64,000 nt of DNA from an uncultured Bryobacteraceae bacterium (GTDB lineage Bacteria; Acidobacteriota; Terriglobia; Bryobacterales; Bryobacteraceae). Of this stretch, positions 17,826 to 25,457 are shown in pieces. Numbering within the stretch: position 1 is the stretch's first letter; each line of letters begins with the position of its first letter. Position numbers and translations under genes: made by a program. The stretch lies in the NCBI GenBank assembly GCA_937924525.1, contig CALDSU010000005.1, forward strand, positions 744,001-808,000, given 5' to 3'. Under the pieces are notes generated by a model. The model was not told the origin of the DNA. It made no database searches and was given only the letters and a program-made list of their open reading frames with translations.

Positions 17826-17848
17826 CCAGCCGACAGGCGGGCGGCTGG
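17826..17848 (+). other. Inverted repeat in the leader of the 51-aa gene
   Basis: CCAGCCG (17826-17832) and CGGCTGG (17842-17848) form a perfect 7-bp stem with a 9-nt loop, ending 15 nt before the Shine-Dalgarno of the small gene at 17873. Just upstream lies an unusually AT-rich tract (about 17780-17824) that could hold a promoter. The stem could affect translation or simply stabilise the leader. Confidence 0.4.
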
Positions 17849-17872
17849 AGAATGGGGGCGGAAGGAGAGCCT

Positions 17873-18028
17873 GTGCCCGAAACGAACCCCGTCGAGCAAT
17901 TGCACAAGGACGTGCGGGTCTGGTCCCGCCGGAGGGAGGCCGAAATCGCCCTGCGGGTGTATTTCGACCGGAGCGAGCAGGATGGCTGCACGATCTACCG
18001 GATTCGTCAAATCGAAGAGTTGGGCTGA
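17873..18028 (+). CDS. Small charged protein, 51 aa (function unknown)
   Basis: A GTG at 17873 preceded by a strong Shine-Dalgarno (GGAAGGAGAG, about 5 nt spacing) opens a 51-codon frame ending in TGA at 18026-18028. The peptide is highly charged (DVRVWSRRREAEIALRVYF, then QDGCTIYRIRQIEELG) and predicted to be mixed helix/strand, without a signal peptide. The ribosome site is among the best in the window, which argues for real translation. No family is recognised. It lies 70 nt upstream of the PilZ gene on the same strand. Confidence 0.6.
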   Translation: MPETNPVEQLHKDVRVWSRRREAEIALRVYFDRSEQDGCTIYRIRQIEELG

Positions 18029-18058
18029 CGGCATGGTACTTAAGGTAAAACTCGGCTG

Positions 18059-18088
18059 TTGACTGAAGGATCCAAAACCCACTAGGCT
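18059..18088 (+). promoter_or_regulatory. Putative promoter of the PilZ gene
   Basis: TTGACT (18059-18064) and TAGGCT (18083-18088) are separated by 18 nt. The predicted start is about 4 nt before the GTG at 18099, so the transcript would be almost leaderless. No Shine-Dalgarno precedes the GTG. Confidence 0.45.
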
Positions 18089-18098
18089 ACGAGTTGCA

Positions 18099-18434
18099 GT
18101 GATAGAACAGCGAAAATCTAAGCGCTTTGACCTGGATCTGCGCGTGGAGGTGGTGAGAGCCGGGGCGGAGCGTATGTCCCATGTGGGTCGAACCCGGAAT
18201 ATCAGTTCCGGCGGCGTCCTGTTTACAGCCTCCACGCGGATGGAGATCGGCGGGCCTGTGGAGTATATCATCACGCTGTCGTCAGGGTCGAGCGGGAACG
18301 TGAACCTGCGCTGTATGGGCAAGGTTTTGCGCATCGAGGAGAACGTCAGCCCGCAGGTGATCGACTCGCCTTACATGGTAGCCGCGTCACTGGAGCGCTA
18401 CGAGTTCATGCGCTCGAATGCGCGGGTCGCCTGA
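18099..18434 (+). CDS. PilZ domain protein
   Basis: This 111-aa protein is a single PilZ domain. The N-terminal basic motif (QRKSKRFDLDLRVEV) and the downstream NISSGGVLFTAS (about 35-46) are the two c-di-GMP-binding elements of the family (RxxxR and D/NxSxxG). The rest is a small beta-barrel. Such stand-alone PilZ proteins couple c-di-GMP to motility or envelope functions, and the gene lies tail to tail with the flagellar operon (98 nt between stops). The start is a GTG with a putative promoter 10 nt upstream. Confidence 0.88.
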   Translation: MIEQRKSKRFDLDLRVEVVRAGAERMSHVGRTRNISSGGVLFTASTRMEIGGPVEYIITLSSGSSGNVNLRCMGKVLRIEENVSPQVIDSPYMVAASLERYEFMRSNARVA

Positions 18435-18531
18435 GCGCCCGCTCGCCGGACGACGTCGCGCTTGCCGGGCGGCGGGCGGAGCTGGGTATCCGGGTGAGAG
18501 GGGAGCGGGCCGGCGTTGCTTGGTCCTTCTG

Positions 18532-18942
18532 TCAAAATGTCACCATGACTTCCCGGGGAGCGTCGCTTGCGGACACGGGACTTCTCGCGCATTCCCTCCA
18601 GCCGTCGAGCAGCGTTGTCAGCAACCGGGAGACCTCTTCGAGTGGAGTGGGGGTTTGCTCGCGGTTGGCCTCGGCGAGCCGAGCCAGAAGGTAAGCATAC
18701 AGCTCACTGAGGCGGGCGGCGAGATCTCCCGCCTCCAGATCCAAAGAGGTCGACAGTTCGCCCAGGATTAGCTGGGCGCGGGTGATTTCGCGCGAGCGGC
18801 CGCGGATGTCGCCGCGGGATAGCGCTGCGAGGGCCTCGCGGACCGACTTTTCCGCCTCCTCGTAGAGAATTACGACCAACTCCAGCGGGCTGGCCGACAA
18901 GATGCGGTTCTCCAAGTAAGTATTGCTTGCTCGGTTGGCCAT
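18532..18942 (-). CDS. fliS: Flagellar export chaperone FliS
   Basis: FliS (136 aa from the ATG at 18942) binds flagellin and keeps it from polymerising before export. The N-terminal NTYLENRILSASPLELVVILYEEA is the classic FliS signature (quoted: TYLENRILSASPLELV), followed by a helical bundle (EITRAQLILGELSTSLDLEAG and LYAYLLARLAEANRE). Upstream GTG/ATG codons at 18987/18984 would add 15 residues and cannot be excluded. The C-terminal 20 residues after LLDGWREC are not conserved. Last gene of the flgM-to-fliS operon. No flagellin gene is in the window. Confidence 0.88.
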   Translation of the reverse strand: MANRASNTYLENRILSASPLELVVILYEEAEKSVREALAALSRGDIRGRSREITRAQLILGELSTSLDLEAGDLAARLSELYAYLLARLAEANREQTPTPLEEVSRLLTTLLDGWRECARSPVSASDAPREVMVTF

Positions 18943-19013
18943 ACGAACTGTGCGGTCCCCAAGACCGTTTTTCTTCTCTCCCATCACGGGGCTCTTACGG
19001 AGCCAACACGCTG

Positions 19014-19301
19014 TTAAACAGACCGTGCCGCCGAGAGTTTCAGTTGTTCCGCCATTCTCAACAGGTCCTCGGCGGGGATTTGCGTCACGACTTCCTGGGT
19101 CTTCCGGTCCAGTATCCGGATCACCATGCGTCCGGCGTGCTGATGGAACGCAAAGGTGAGTTCGCGTCCGCGCTCGTTAAAGTCCGAGGCCAGGACCGCT
19201 TTTGCCGCCTGAATCAGTTCGCGGTGCTGCTCCTGCTCGACGAGGCGGCGCTGCGGGACATTGACCATGTCCAACGGGGGCAGGGAAGAATCGATCTTCA
19301 T
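19014..19301 (-). CDS. flaG: FlaG family protein
   Basis: This 95-aa protein ends in the FlaG-type core: RELTFAFHQHAGRMVIRILDR, then VVTQIPAEDLLRMAEQLK, which is the family signature (DxxTGEVIRQIPxEE-like). FlaG proteins influence flagellar filament length. The open frame extends to 19529, but the extra residues are an antisense-like shadow; the ATG at 19301 (MKIDSSLPP) is the natural start. A sigma-28-like -10 (GCCGATAA) lies 38 nt upstream. Confidence 0.85.
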   Translation of the reverse strand: MKIDSSLPPLDMVNVPQRRLVEQEQHRELIQAAKAVLASDFNERGRELTFAFHQHAGRMVIRILDRKTQEVVTQIPAEDLLRMAEQLKLSAARSV

Positions 19302-19339
19302 GTTCTTACTCCGGACAGGTTTTCCTGTGCCTGCTGCTC

Positions 19340-19347
19340 TTATCGGC
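19340..19347 (-). promoter_or_regulatory. Sigma-28-type -10 element upstream of flaG
   Basis: On the minus strand the octamer GCCGATAA is a full match to the FliA (sigma-28) -10 consensus and lies 38 nt before the flaG ATG, in the only sizeable gap of the flagellar operon. No good TAAA-type -35 is seen at 15 nt, so it may be weak or a chance match. Confidence 0.4.
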
Positions 19348-19405
19348 GCGCTCCCCGGGTCCGGCGGGAAATCTTGCCCCCTGCCCGCGGCACAGCCCGG
19401 CCGGG

Positions 19406-20308
19406 TCAGCCAAGGTAATCGAACAAGCTGGCGCGGGGCAAACGGGCCCTCGCCGACAGCGCGGCTTCCAGGCCGGTGCGCGACTGCACCAGTTCCAGCG
19501 ACGCCTCCACCAGATCGGTTTCCCTCCATCGCGCGATGGTCTGCTGAAAGTCCAGCACGGCGCCCGAGGCGGCCGCCAATTCGCCGTCCACCCGATTCTG
19601 CACCGTGCCGTAGAATGCCAGTTGCCGGTTCAAGTGCTCCCGGGCGGGCGCCAGTTTCGCCAGGGCGGTCCAGATCGCGGGTTCGTCGTTGGCTTCGAGC
19701 GCCAAGCGCAGTTCGTTCACCGTGCCGAACACATTGGCTTCCGAGCCATTCTGAAAGATGGTTTCCGCGTTGCGGGAAACCGCAAATCTTCCTCCGTTGG
19801 CGTCCTCCGCTTCCCGGGTGGCCGGACCGCCCGCGTAGATACTGACCCCGTCGGTGAGGGTGAGGTCGAGCGAATATGGCAGCGTCTGGTCCTGATCTCC
19901 GGCAAAGACAAAGCGATTGTTGACCGACGTGTTGGCGGCCGCCACCAGCCGCTCCAGAGCCGCGCCCACCTCTCCGGCCAGCGCGGCGCGGGCGTCCGCC
20001 GTCACCGTAGTCGAGGCGCCCTGCGAAGCGAGCACGGAAACGCGGTCCAGCAGCGCCACCGCCGACTGCAAGGCCCGCTCGGCGGCATCGGTCTCCGCCT
20101 TGAGCTGGCCCAGGTTCCGCTGCACCTGGCGAACCCGATCGAGTCCGGTCTGCGCGTGGATGATCTCCGGCACGGCGCCGGGGTCGTCGGACGGCTGGAT
20201 CACCCGGTAGCCGGAGGAGATTTGGCGTTGCGCCCGGTCTCCCCGGGCTTTGATCCGGTTGATTTCGTATAAAAATCGTTCCGTGGAGGGGTCAATTCCG
20301 GAGAGCAT
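19406..20308 (-). CDS. flgL: Flagellar hook-filament junction protein FlgL (HAP3)
   Basis: FlgL (300 aa) forms the second ring of the hook-filament junction. The N-terminal helix region (FLYEINRIKARGDRAQRQISSGYRVIQPSDDPGAVPEIIH, in parts: RQISSGYRVIQPSDDPGAV) matches the flagellin/FlgL D0-D1 domain, and the C-terminal TDLVEASLELVQSRTGLEAAL matches the closing helix. The central region (NRFVFAGDQDQTLPY) is the variable FlgL insert with the usual F-x-G motif. It starts 9 nt after the flgK stop. Confidence 0.93.
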   Translation of the reverse strand: MLSGIDPSTERFLYEINRIKARGDRAQRQISSGYRVIQPSDDPGAVPEIIHAQTGLDRVRQVQRNLGQLKAETDAAERALQSAVALLDRVSVLASQGASTTVTADARAALAGEVGAALERLVAAANTSVNNRFVFAGDQDQTLPYSLDLTLTDGVSIYAGGPATREAEDANGGRFAVSRNAETIFQNGSEANVFGTVNELRLALEANDEPAIWTALAKLAPAREHLNRQLAFYGTVQNRVDGELAAASGAVLDFQQTIARWRETDLVEASLELVQSRTGLEAALSARARLPRASLFDYLG

Positions 20309-20317
20309 GGCACGCTC

Positions 20318-21673
20318 CTATCGCAACATGTTGATGGTGGTCTCCGTCAGACTGTCCAAGACGGTGACCAGCCGCGCCGTGGCCTGATAGGCGCGTTGAA
20401 GTTCGATCAGGCGGGCGGCTTCTTCGTCCAGCGAGACCCCGGATTCCTGATGCCGGAGTTCCCGCGCCTGAACCAGCAGGGCGGAGGCGGTTTCGTGATT
20501 CTGCATCCCTCTGGAGATTTCCTGTCCGACGCCGGCGGCCAGCCGGGCGTAGAATGCCGGAAAAGTCAAACCGTCGAGTTGCGGATCCCGAACGAGCGCC
20601 GCCAGATCCAGGGCGTTGGCGTTTCCTCCCGGCCCGGCGGCGGCCGCCGCGGCCAATTGTTCCGGCAGAATCGGCGCGACCTGCAGGGTTCCCGCCGCTT
20701 GGGAGGCGAGCGCGTACGAAAACAACGCCGCTCCCGGCACGCCGTTCTGATCCACGCCGTTGGCCAGCGCCGCGTTGACTGCGTCGGCAAGCCCCGCGGC
20801 CAGCCGGTGGAGTTCCTGCCGCCATGCCGGCAAGTGGGTGTTGGCCGCGTCCAGCACGCCCCGCAGCCGCCCTCCTTGCAGCACCTCGGTCACGTCGTTG
20901 CCTCCGGCATCGGTCAACCGGATCTCGGCGCCGTCAAAGCTGGCCGACAGCGCATACGCCTCCTGCCCGATCGCCAGCGGCGTCTGCCCCCCCAACAACA
21001 CGGTCAGCGTCCCGTCGGACGCCTGCAACGCCTGGATGTCGGCGAGCGCCGAGAGCTCCTCCAGCGTGGAGTAGACTTCCGCGTCCATGCCCGGGTCGGC
21101 GCCGACGTCGCGGTTGGAGCGGATCTCGGTGTTGAAACCCCGCAACCGTTCCGACAAGGCCTGGATGCGCCCCACCAGCCGCGTGCTTTGTTCCACCGCT
21201 TCCTGCTGCGCCCTGGCCAGTTCGCCGTCCATGGCCCGGAATTCCCGCGCCACGTCCCCGGCCCGGTCGAGCACTGCTTGCCGGCTCAACAGATCGTTCG
21301 GGCTCACCGCCAGGGCCGAAAAGCTTTCGAACAATCGATTGATGGCCCGAGGCAGCCCTTTGGTCCCGGTCGGGTCAAACGCGCCTTCCAGCCGCGTGAG
21401 CTGCGCCAGCAGTTCGGAGAAGCGTCCCGCCAGCGAATTCTGCCGCCGAACGGCCCGTTCGGCGTAGTCGCGCCGCCCGCTTTCCGGACTGCCGGCCGTA
21501 ACTCCGCCCGCCACCCCCTGGGCCGGGTCAAACAGCTTCGGCAACAGCGTCGGCCGCTGGCGGACATACCCCGGGGTGTTCGCGTTCGTGACGTTGTTCT
21601 GGGTGACCGCCAGCGCCCGGCTGAAGGCTTCCAGGGAGTTGGCCGAAGCGTTTAGGGCGCCAAACAGGGACAT
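20318..21673 (-). CDS. flgK: Flagellar hook-associated protein FlgK (HAP1)
   Basis: FlgK (451 aa) is the first hook-filament junction protein. The start SLFGALNASANSLEAFSRALAVTQNNVTNANTPGYVRQR (in parts: VTQNNVTNANTPGYVRQ) is the rod/hook-family signature, and the end GVSLDEEAARLIELQRAYQATARLVTVLDSL (in parts: LIELQRAYQATARL) is the matching C-terminal coiled coil. The centre is Ala/Leu-rich with long helices. It starts 3 nt after the flgN stop. Confidence 0.95.
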   Translation of the reverse strand: MSLFGALNASANSLEAFSRALAVTQNNVTNANTPGYVRQRPTLLPKLFDPAQGVAGGVTAGSPESGRRDYAERAVRRQNSLAGRFSELLAQLTRLEGAFDPTGTKGLPRAINRLFESFSALAVSPNDLLSRQAVLDRAGDVAREFRAMDGELARAQQEAVEQSTRLVGRIQALSERLRGFNTEIRSNRDVGADPGMDAEVYSTLEELSALADIQALQASDGTLTVLLGGQTPLAIGQEAYALSASFDGAEIRLTDAGGNDVTEVLQGGRLRGVLDAANTHLPAWRQELHRLAAGLADAVNAALANGVDQNGVPGAALFSYALASQAAGTLQVAPILPEQLAAAAAAGPGGNANALDLAALVRDPQLDGLTFPAFYARLAAGVGQEISRGMQNHETASALLVQARELRHQESGVSLDEEAARLIELQRAYQATARLVTVLDSLTETTINMLR

Positions 21674-21676
21674 GGT

Positions 21677-22072
21677 TCACCCCTCAAGGGACACGCACAC
21701 CGGGGCGGGAAGCCCCGGCGCCGCAGGCCCGTACCCGCCGGCCTCGGGCGGGGCGGCGCCAAACTGCGCCAGCGCCGTCCGGTGGGCGAGCAACATCCTG
21801 ACGAGGATATGAAACCGGGCAAGCTGCTCCCGCACCCGTTCGAGTTCCTTCCTGGTCTCCCGGGCCTCCGGGACTGCTCCTCCCAACGCCCGCACCCGCC
21901 CGGCCAACTGCTGGACCTGCGCCAAGGCCGCCGCCAAATGCGCATGCGCCCCAGTCAACGCCAGCGATTGGCTCACCCGGTCGACTGCCGCCGCCACCTG
22001 GTCGGCCGCGACCGCAGCGTCCAGAGCCAGGCTGCATCCCCGGCCTCCCGCTCCTTGCTGCGGATCAGTCAC
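21677..22072 (-). CDS. flgN: FlgN-like flagellar export chaperone
   Basis: The GTG at 22072 opens a 131-aa frame. It is almost entirely helical (LDAAVAADQVAAAVDRVSQSL, LAAALAQVQQLAGRVRAL, TRKELERVREQLARFHILV in parts), as expected for FlgN, the chaperone of FlgK and FlgL. Sequence identity to known FlgN is low, so the call rests on size, helical make-up and its place between flgM and flgK. A longer frame to 22315 is the shadow of flgM. It overlaps flgM by 8 nt. The C-terminal 25 residues are Pro/Gly-rich. Confidence 0.7.
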   Translation of the reverse strand: MTDPQQGAGGRGCSLALDAAVAADQVAAAVDRVSQSLALTGAHAHLAAALAQVQQLAGRVRALGGAVPEARETRKELERVREQLARFHILVRMLLAHRTALAQFGAAPPEAGGYGPAAPGLPAPVCVSLEG

Positions 22073-22391
22073 GGGCGCTCCCACCGCCTCCCGCGATATC
22101 GCCAGCCAGCGCTTCGTCCACCATCCGGCGCGCGGTGGCTTCCGCATTCGCCTCGTACCGCCCGGCCCTGACCAGTTCCCGCAGTTCGGCCACCCGCGCC
22201 ACCCGATCCGCCGCCTCGCCGCGGACCTCCTCGGAAACGCGCGCCGCCAGTCCCGAAAGCTCCGCGCGATCTTCTCCCGCGGCTCGCGTTCCCTGTCCGC
22301 TCCGCCCGGGCGCACGGGAATCGGCGCCTCCTACCCGCCCGGCAGAACCCGTCGCGCCGACGCCCAACAGGTCCCGATCATGGATCTTCAT
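22065..22391 (-). CDS. flgM: Anti-sigma-28 factor FlgM
   Basis: FlgM (108 aa) binds and inhibits the flagellar sigma factor FliA until the hook is complete, then is exported. The N-terminal half is a disordered Gly/Arg/Ala-rich tail. The C-terminal RVARVAELRELVRAGRYEANAEATARRMVDEAL (in parts: VAELRELVRAGRYEANAEA) is the sigma-binding helix pair of the family. First gene of the operon; a predicted sigma-28 promoter at 22445-22471 means that the sigma factor would drive its own inhibitor, the standard late-flagellar feedback. Confidence 0.88.
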   Translation of the reverse strand: MKIHDRDLLGVGATGSAGRVGGADSRAPGRSGQGTRAAGEDRAELSGLAARVSEEVRGEAADRVARVAELRELVRAGRYEANAEATARRMVDEALAGDIAGGGGSARD

Positions 22392-22444
22392 ATCTTGTCG
22401 GCTCCCGCCGGGACTGTCGCCCGGCTACCAGCCCCTCATGGGTC

Positions 22445-22471
22445 ATATCGGCGCGATCCCGTGAAACATTA
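22445..22471 (-). promoter_or_regulatory. Sigma-28 (FliA) promoter of the flgM-fliS operon
   Basis: On the minus strand a -35-like TAAT (22468-22471) and a -10-like GCCGATAT (22445-22452) are separated by exactly 15 nt, against the consensus TAAA-N15-GCCGATAA (3/4 and 7/8 matches). It lies 54 nt upstream of flgM. This is what the late class of flagellar genes requires. Confidence 0.7.
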
Positions 22472-22502
22472 GCGCCGCCCCTCGGGCCCTTGCCTCTTGC
22501 TT

Positions 22503-23285
22503 TCACCAAAGATGGTAGTACCCGTCTTGCTCCTGTAATTGCACCGGCAGGCCGAACAATTCCGACAGGGACCCGGAAGTCAGCACTTCCCCTTTCGGAC
22601 CATCCCGGAATACCTGCCCGTCTTTCAGCAGAATCACCCGGCCGATCTCCGGAATCACGTCCGGCAGGTGATGCGTCACCAGCAGCAGCGTGATCCCTCG
22701 CCCCACCAGTTTGCGCAGAATCTCGCGTAGCTCATACAGGGCCCGCAGATCGAGACTGTTGGTGGGTTCGTCAAGGAGCAGCGCCTGCGGCTCGTGCACC
22801 AGCGCCCTCCCGATCATCAGGCGGCGCGCCTCCCCGGTGGACAGTTCGTCCATCGGGCGGTCCGCCAGATGTTCCACCTCCATCAGGTGCAACACTTCCT
22901 CGGCCTTCTCTCGCATGGCCGCGGTCACTTCATGGTGCGGCCACACGCCGACGCTCGAGAAGAATCCCGAAAGGATCACTTCCCGCCCGGTGACCTCGCG
23001 TTTGTAGGAATCCACCAGGTCCTGGGTGACAATGCCCAACAGCGAGCGAAGCTCAAACACGTGCCACCGCTCGCGGCCAAAGAGGCGGATCCGGGAATTC
23101 GGATCTTCCAGCAGGGGGTAGCATTCGCGGTTAATCGTTTTGATGAGCGTGGATTTGCCCGATCCGTTCGGCCCGAGGATAGCGGTGTGCTCACCCAAGC
23201 AGATTCGCAGGGTCACCTGGCGAAGCGCGACCCGGTCGCCCCGGGCAATCGACACGTTGTTCAGTTCGAGAAGGGGAGGTTGCAT
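22503..23285 (-). CDS. ABC transporter ATP-binding protein
   Basis: This 260-aa ATPase has Walker A GPNGSGKST (38-46), a Q-loop region (GIVTQDLVDSYKREVTG), the signature LSTGEARRLMIGRALV, Walker B LLLDEPTNSLD and the switch THHLPDVIPEI. The pattern resembles the ModF/YlmA group of ATPases, which often lack a linked permease. No membrane partner lies next to it: it is divergent from the MutS-like gene and downstream lies the flagellar operon. The start MQPPLLELNNVSI at 23285 fits the family; the frame extends 36 nt further upstream without support. Confidence 0.93.
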   Translation of the reverse strand: MQPPLLELNNVSIARGDRVALRQVTLRICLGEHTAILGPNGSGKSTLIKTINRECYPLLEDPNSRIRLFGRERWHVFELRSLLGIVTQDLVDSYKREVTGREVILSGFFSSVGVWPHHEVTAAMREKAEEVLHLMEVEHLADRPMDELSTGEARRLMIGRALVHEPQALLLDEPTNSLDLRALYELREILRKLVGRGITLLLVTHHLPDVIPEIGRVILLKDGQVFRDGPKGEVLTSGSLSELFGLPVQLQEQDGYYHLW

Positions 23286-23365
23286 GAGCGGTTGACGGAA
23301 GCGGCCGGGCGCCGGCCGCAAAACGGGTAGTGTACTACTCCGCCGGGGCCAGCGGATAATTGGGT

Positions 23366-25195
23366 GTGGATCCGATCGAAACGTATCGCACCCGGCTTCA
23401 GGAACGCCTGGGCACGGCGGCCGGCGGCGAAAGGCTCCATATTCGCATCGGGAATTTGCGCCTGTTGACCGCCGTCGTCGCGCTGGCGCTGATCTGGATG
23501 TCCTGGAGCCGTGCGGCCGTGCCGCCGTGGATTCCGTTGGCGCCGGCGCTGTTCTTCAGCGGGCTGGCGGTCTGGCATGCGCGGGTGATCCGCCGCCGGG
23601 ATCGCGCCGCCCGCGCAGCCCGGCACTTCCAGCAGGGCCTGGATCGGCTGGCCGGGAGTTGGGCAGGCCAGGGCGATCCCGGCGACCGTTTCCGGGACGA
23701 GGCGCACGTCTACGCCGAAGATCTCGACCTGTTCGGTCCCGGGAGCCTCTATGCCCGGCTGTGCACCGCGCGCACGCCCGCGGGCCAGGAAGTGCTGGCG
23801 GAATGGTTGCGCGCGCCGGCGCCGCTCGCCGAGGTGAAACAGAGGCAGCAGGCGGTGGAGGAACTGAGGAACCGGGTGGATTTGCGGGAGGCGCTCGCCC
23901 TGCTCGGCGAGGCTCCTTGCGGCCTGCACTCGCGCGCGCTCATCGAATGGGCCGAAGCGCCGCTCGTGCTGGCGGAGGGCCGACTCTGGCTGGCGGCGAT
24001 GGCTCTGTCCGCCTGCATGCTGGTTTCCTGGACGGTCTGGGCTTTGCTTGGCAGCGCGGCGGCGTTCCTGGTGGTCTTGCTGCCTGTTGCGATTTTGGGG
24101 TGGCGCTTGCGGCAGCGCGTGCGGCGGGTCTTGGGCGGCGTCGATGCCGCGCTGCACGGCTTGGACCTGTTGTCGGGGGTGCTGGCTTTGTTGGAGCGGG
24201 AAGCGTTTGCCGCGCCGCGTCTGGCCGCGCTCCGCGCGCGCCTCTCCTCCGGCGGAGATCCCGCTTCCCGGCGCATCGCCCTGCTCGGCCGGATCGCCGA
24301 ATGGATCGACTCCCGCGACAACCTGCTGCTCCGGATGGCCGGACCTCCATTGCTGTACTCCACCCACCTCGCCTTTGCCGTGGAGCGCTGGAGAAGACTC
24401 TCGGGTCGGGACGTGCGGCGCTGGCTCGAAGCCGCCGGCGAGTGGGAAGCGCTCTGCGCGATCGCCGGCTATGCGTTCGAGCATCCCGAAGATCCGTTTC
24501 CGGAACTGGCCGAGACGGGGCCGGAGTTTTCGGCGGAGGGCCTGGCCCATCCTTTGCTGCCATCCTCGCGCGCCGTCCGCAACGATGTCCGTTTGTCGGC
24601 GGCCGAGCCCCTGCTCATCGTCAGCGGGTCGAACATGTCTGGCAAGAGCACGCTGCTGCGGACGGTGGGCGTCAATGCCGTGCTGGGATTAGCCGGGGCG
24701 CCGGTGCGCGCCCGCCGGCTCAGGTTGAGTTTCCTCCACCCGGGAGCCACCATGCGGATCCACGACTCGCTGCGCGAGGGGGAATCGCGGTTTTCGGCGG
24801 AGATCAAGCGGCTGCGCAAACTGCTGGATCTGAGCGCCGGCGGGACGCCCGTCCTGTTCCTGCTGGACGAACTCCTGCATGGCACCAACTCGCACGACCG
24901 GGCGATTGGCGCCGAAGCCGTTGTCCGCGGTCTCGTCCGGCACGGGGCCATCGGGCTCATCACGACGCACGATCTGACGCTGACTTCGATCGCCGCCACG
25001 GCCCACGGGCGCAACATCCATTTCGAGGACCGCCTGGAGGACGGCCGCATGACCTTCGACTATCTGGCGCGCGACGGAGTGGTCACCAAGAGCAACGCCC
25101 TTGAACTGATGCGCCTGGTCGGTTTGCCTGTTGCCCTGTCCGAGGCGGACAAGAGCGAAGGGCCGCTGGCGCGACCCGCGGAAAAACGCCCCTAG
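23366..25195 (+). CDS. Membrane-anchored MutS-family ATPase
   Basis: This 609-611-aa protein carries only the MutS core and ATPase parts. Two hydrophobic regions are seen at about 33-75 and 205-245 (for example AMALSACMLVSWTVWALLG), predicting about four membrane segments. The lever/core region (ARLCTARTPAGQEVLAEWL ... LEEVKQRQQAVEELRNRVDLRE in parts) is MutS-like. The ATPase has Walker A SGSNMSGKSTLLRTVG (about 420-432), the MutS-specific GATMRIHDSLREGESRF, Walker B PVLFLLDELLHGTNSHDR and LITTHDLTLT. The mismatch-recognition domain (F-x-E) is absent, so it is not a classical repair MutS. GTG at 23366 follows a GATAAT box by 5 nt; a TTG at 23360 is the alternative. Confidence 0.88.
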   Translation: MDPIETYRTRLQERLGTAAGGERLHIRIGNLRLLTAVVALALIWMSWSRAAVPPWIPLAPALFFSGLAVWHARVIRRRDRAARAARHFQQGLDRLAGSWAGQGDPGDRFRDEAHVYAEDLDLFGPGSLYARLCTARTPAGQEVLAEWLRAPAPLAEVKQRQQAVEELRNRVDLREALALLGEAPCGLHSRALIEWAEAPLVLAEGRLWLAAMALSACMLVSWTVWALLGSAAAFLVVLLPVAILGWRLRQRVRRVLGGVDAALHGLDLLSGVLALLEREAFAAPRLAALRARLSSGGDPASRRIALLGRIAEWIDSRDNLLLRMAGPPLLYSTHLAFAVERWRRLSGRDVRRWLEAAGEWEALCAIAGYAFEHPEDPFPELAETGPEFSAEGLAHPLLPSSRAVRNDVRLSAAEPLLIVSGSNMSGKSTLLRTVGVNAVLGLAGAPVRARRLRLSFLHPGATMRIHDSLREGESRFSAEIKRLRKLLDLSAGGTPVLFLLDELLHGTNSHDRAIGAEAVVRGLVRHGAIGLITTHDLTLTSIAATAHGRNIHFEDRLEDGRMTFDYLARDGVVTKSNALELMRLVGLPVALSEADKSEGPLARPAEKRP

Positions 25196-25208
25196 AGCGG
25201 GGCGCCTT

Positions 25209-25234
25209 TGGTACTTAAGCCGGCCAGAGTACCA
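25209..25234 (+). terminator. Inverted repeat after the MutS-like gene (possible terminator)
   Basis: TGGTACT (25209-25215) and AGTACCA (25228-25234) form a perfect 7-bp stem with a 12-nt loop, 14 nt after the stop codon at 25195. No T-tract follows, so a Rho-independent terminator is only a possibility. The rest of the gap up to 25458 is AT-richer than its surroundings and holds a TATAAT (25274-25279) with no following gene start that I trust. Confidence 0.3.
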
Positions 25235-25394
25235 GAGGCTTCCCGGATACTCGTCCTCACGCCTCATGTTCCTTATAATCAATGGCTTAACGATCGCCGT
25301 CCTGTCGATACGGGACAAAAAGCTTAAGCGCCGCATCCTAGTACGAGCCGCTCCAAAGTTCCAGTGGTACCGATGGGACCGAGATTAACCTGAT

Positions 25395-25422
25395 TTGTAC
25401 CTTTTGGCGGTGATGTTATTCT
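25395..25422 (+). promoter_or_regulatory. Promoter of the pseudokinase-TonB gene
   Basis: TTGTAC (25395-25400) and TATTCT (25417-25422) are separated by 16 nt, and the -10 is preceded by TG (an extended -10). The predicted start near 25429 gives a leader of about 29 nt that contains GAGGA (25444-25448) before the ATG at 25458. Confidence 0.5.
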
Positions 25423-25457
25423 CAGCGTGGGCCGAACAGGTCCGAGGACGAATTGCC

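Noticed and set aside
18034-25219. Shared TGGTACTTAAG at 18035 and 25209
   Set aside because: Eleven identical bases are expected many times by chance in 64 kb; the surrounding sequences do not align.
25266-25388. 40-aa ORF (MFLIINGLT start) in the AT-rich gap before the pseudokinase gene
   Set aside because: No Shine-Dalgarno or trusted promoter, no match to any family, and the basic tail looks like random translation of AT-rich sequence.
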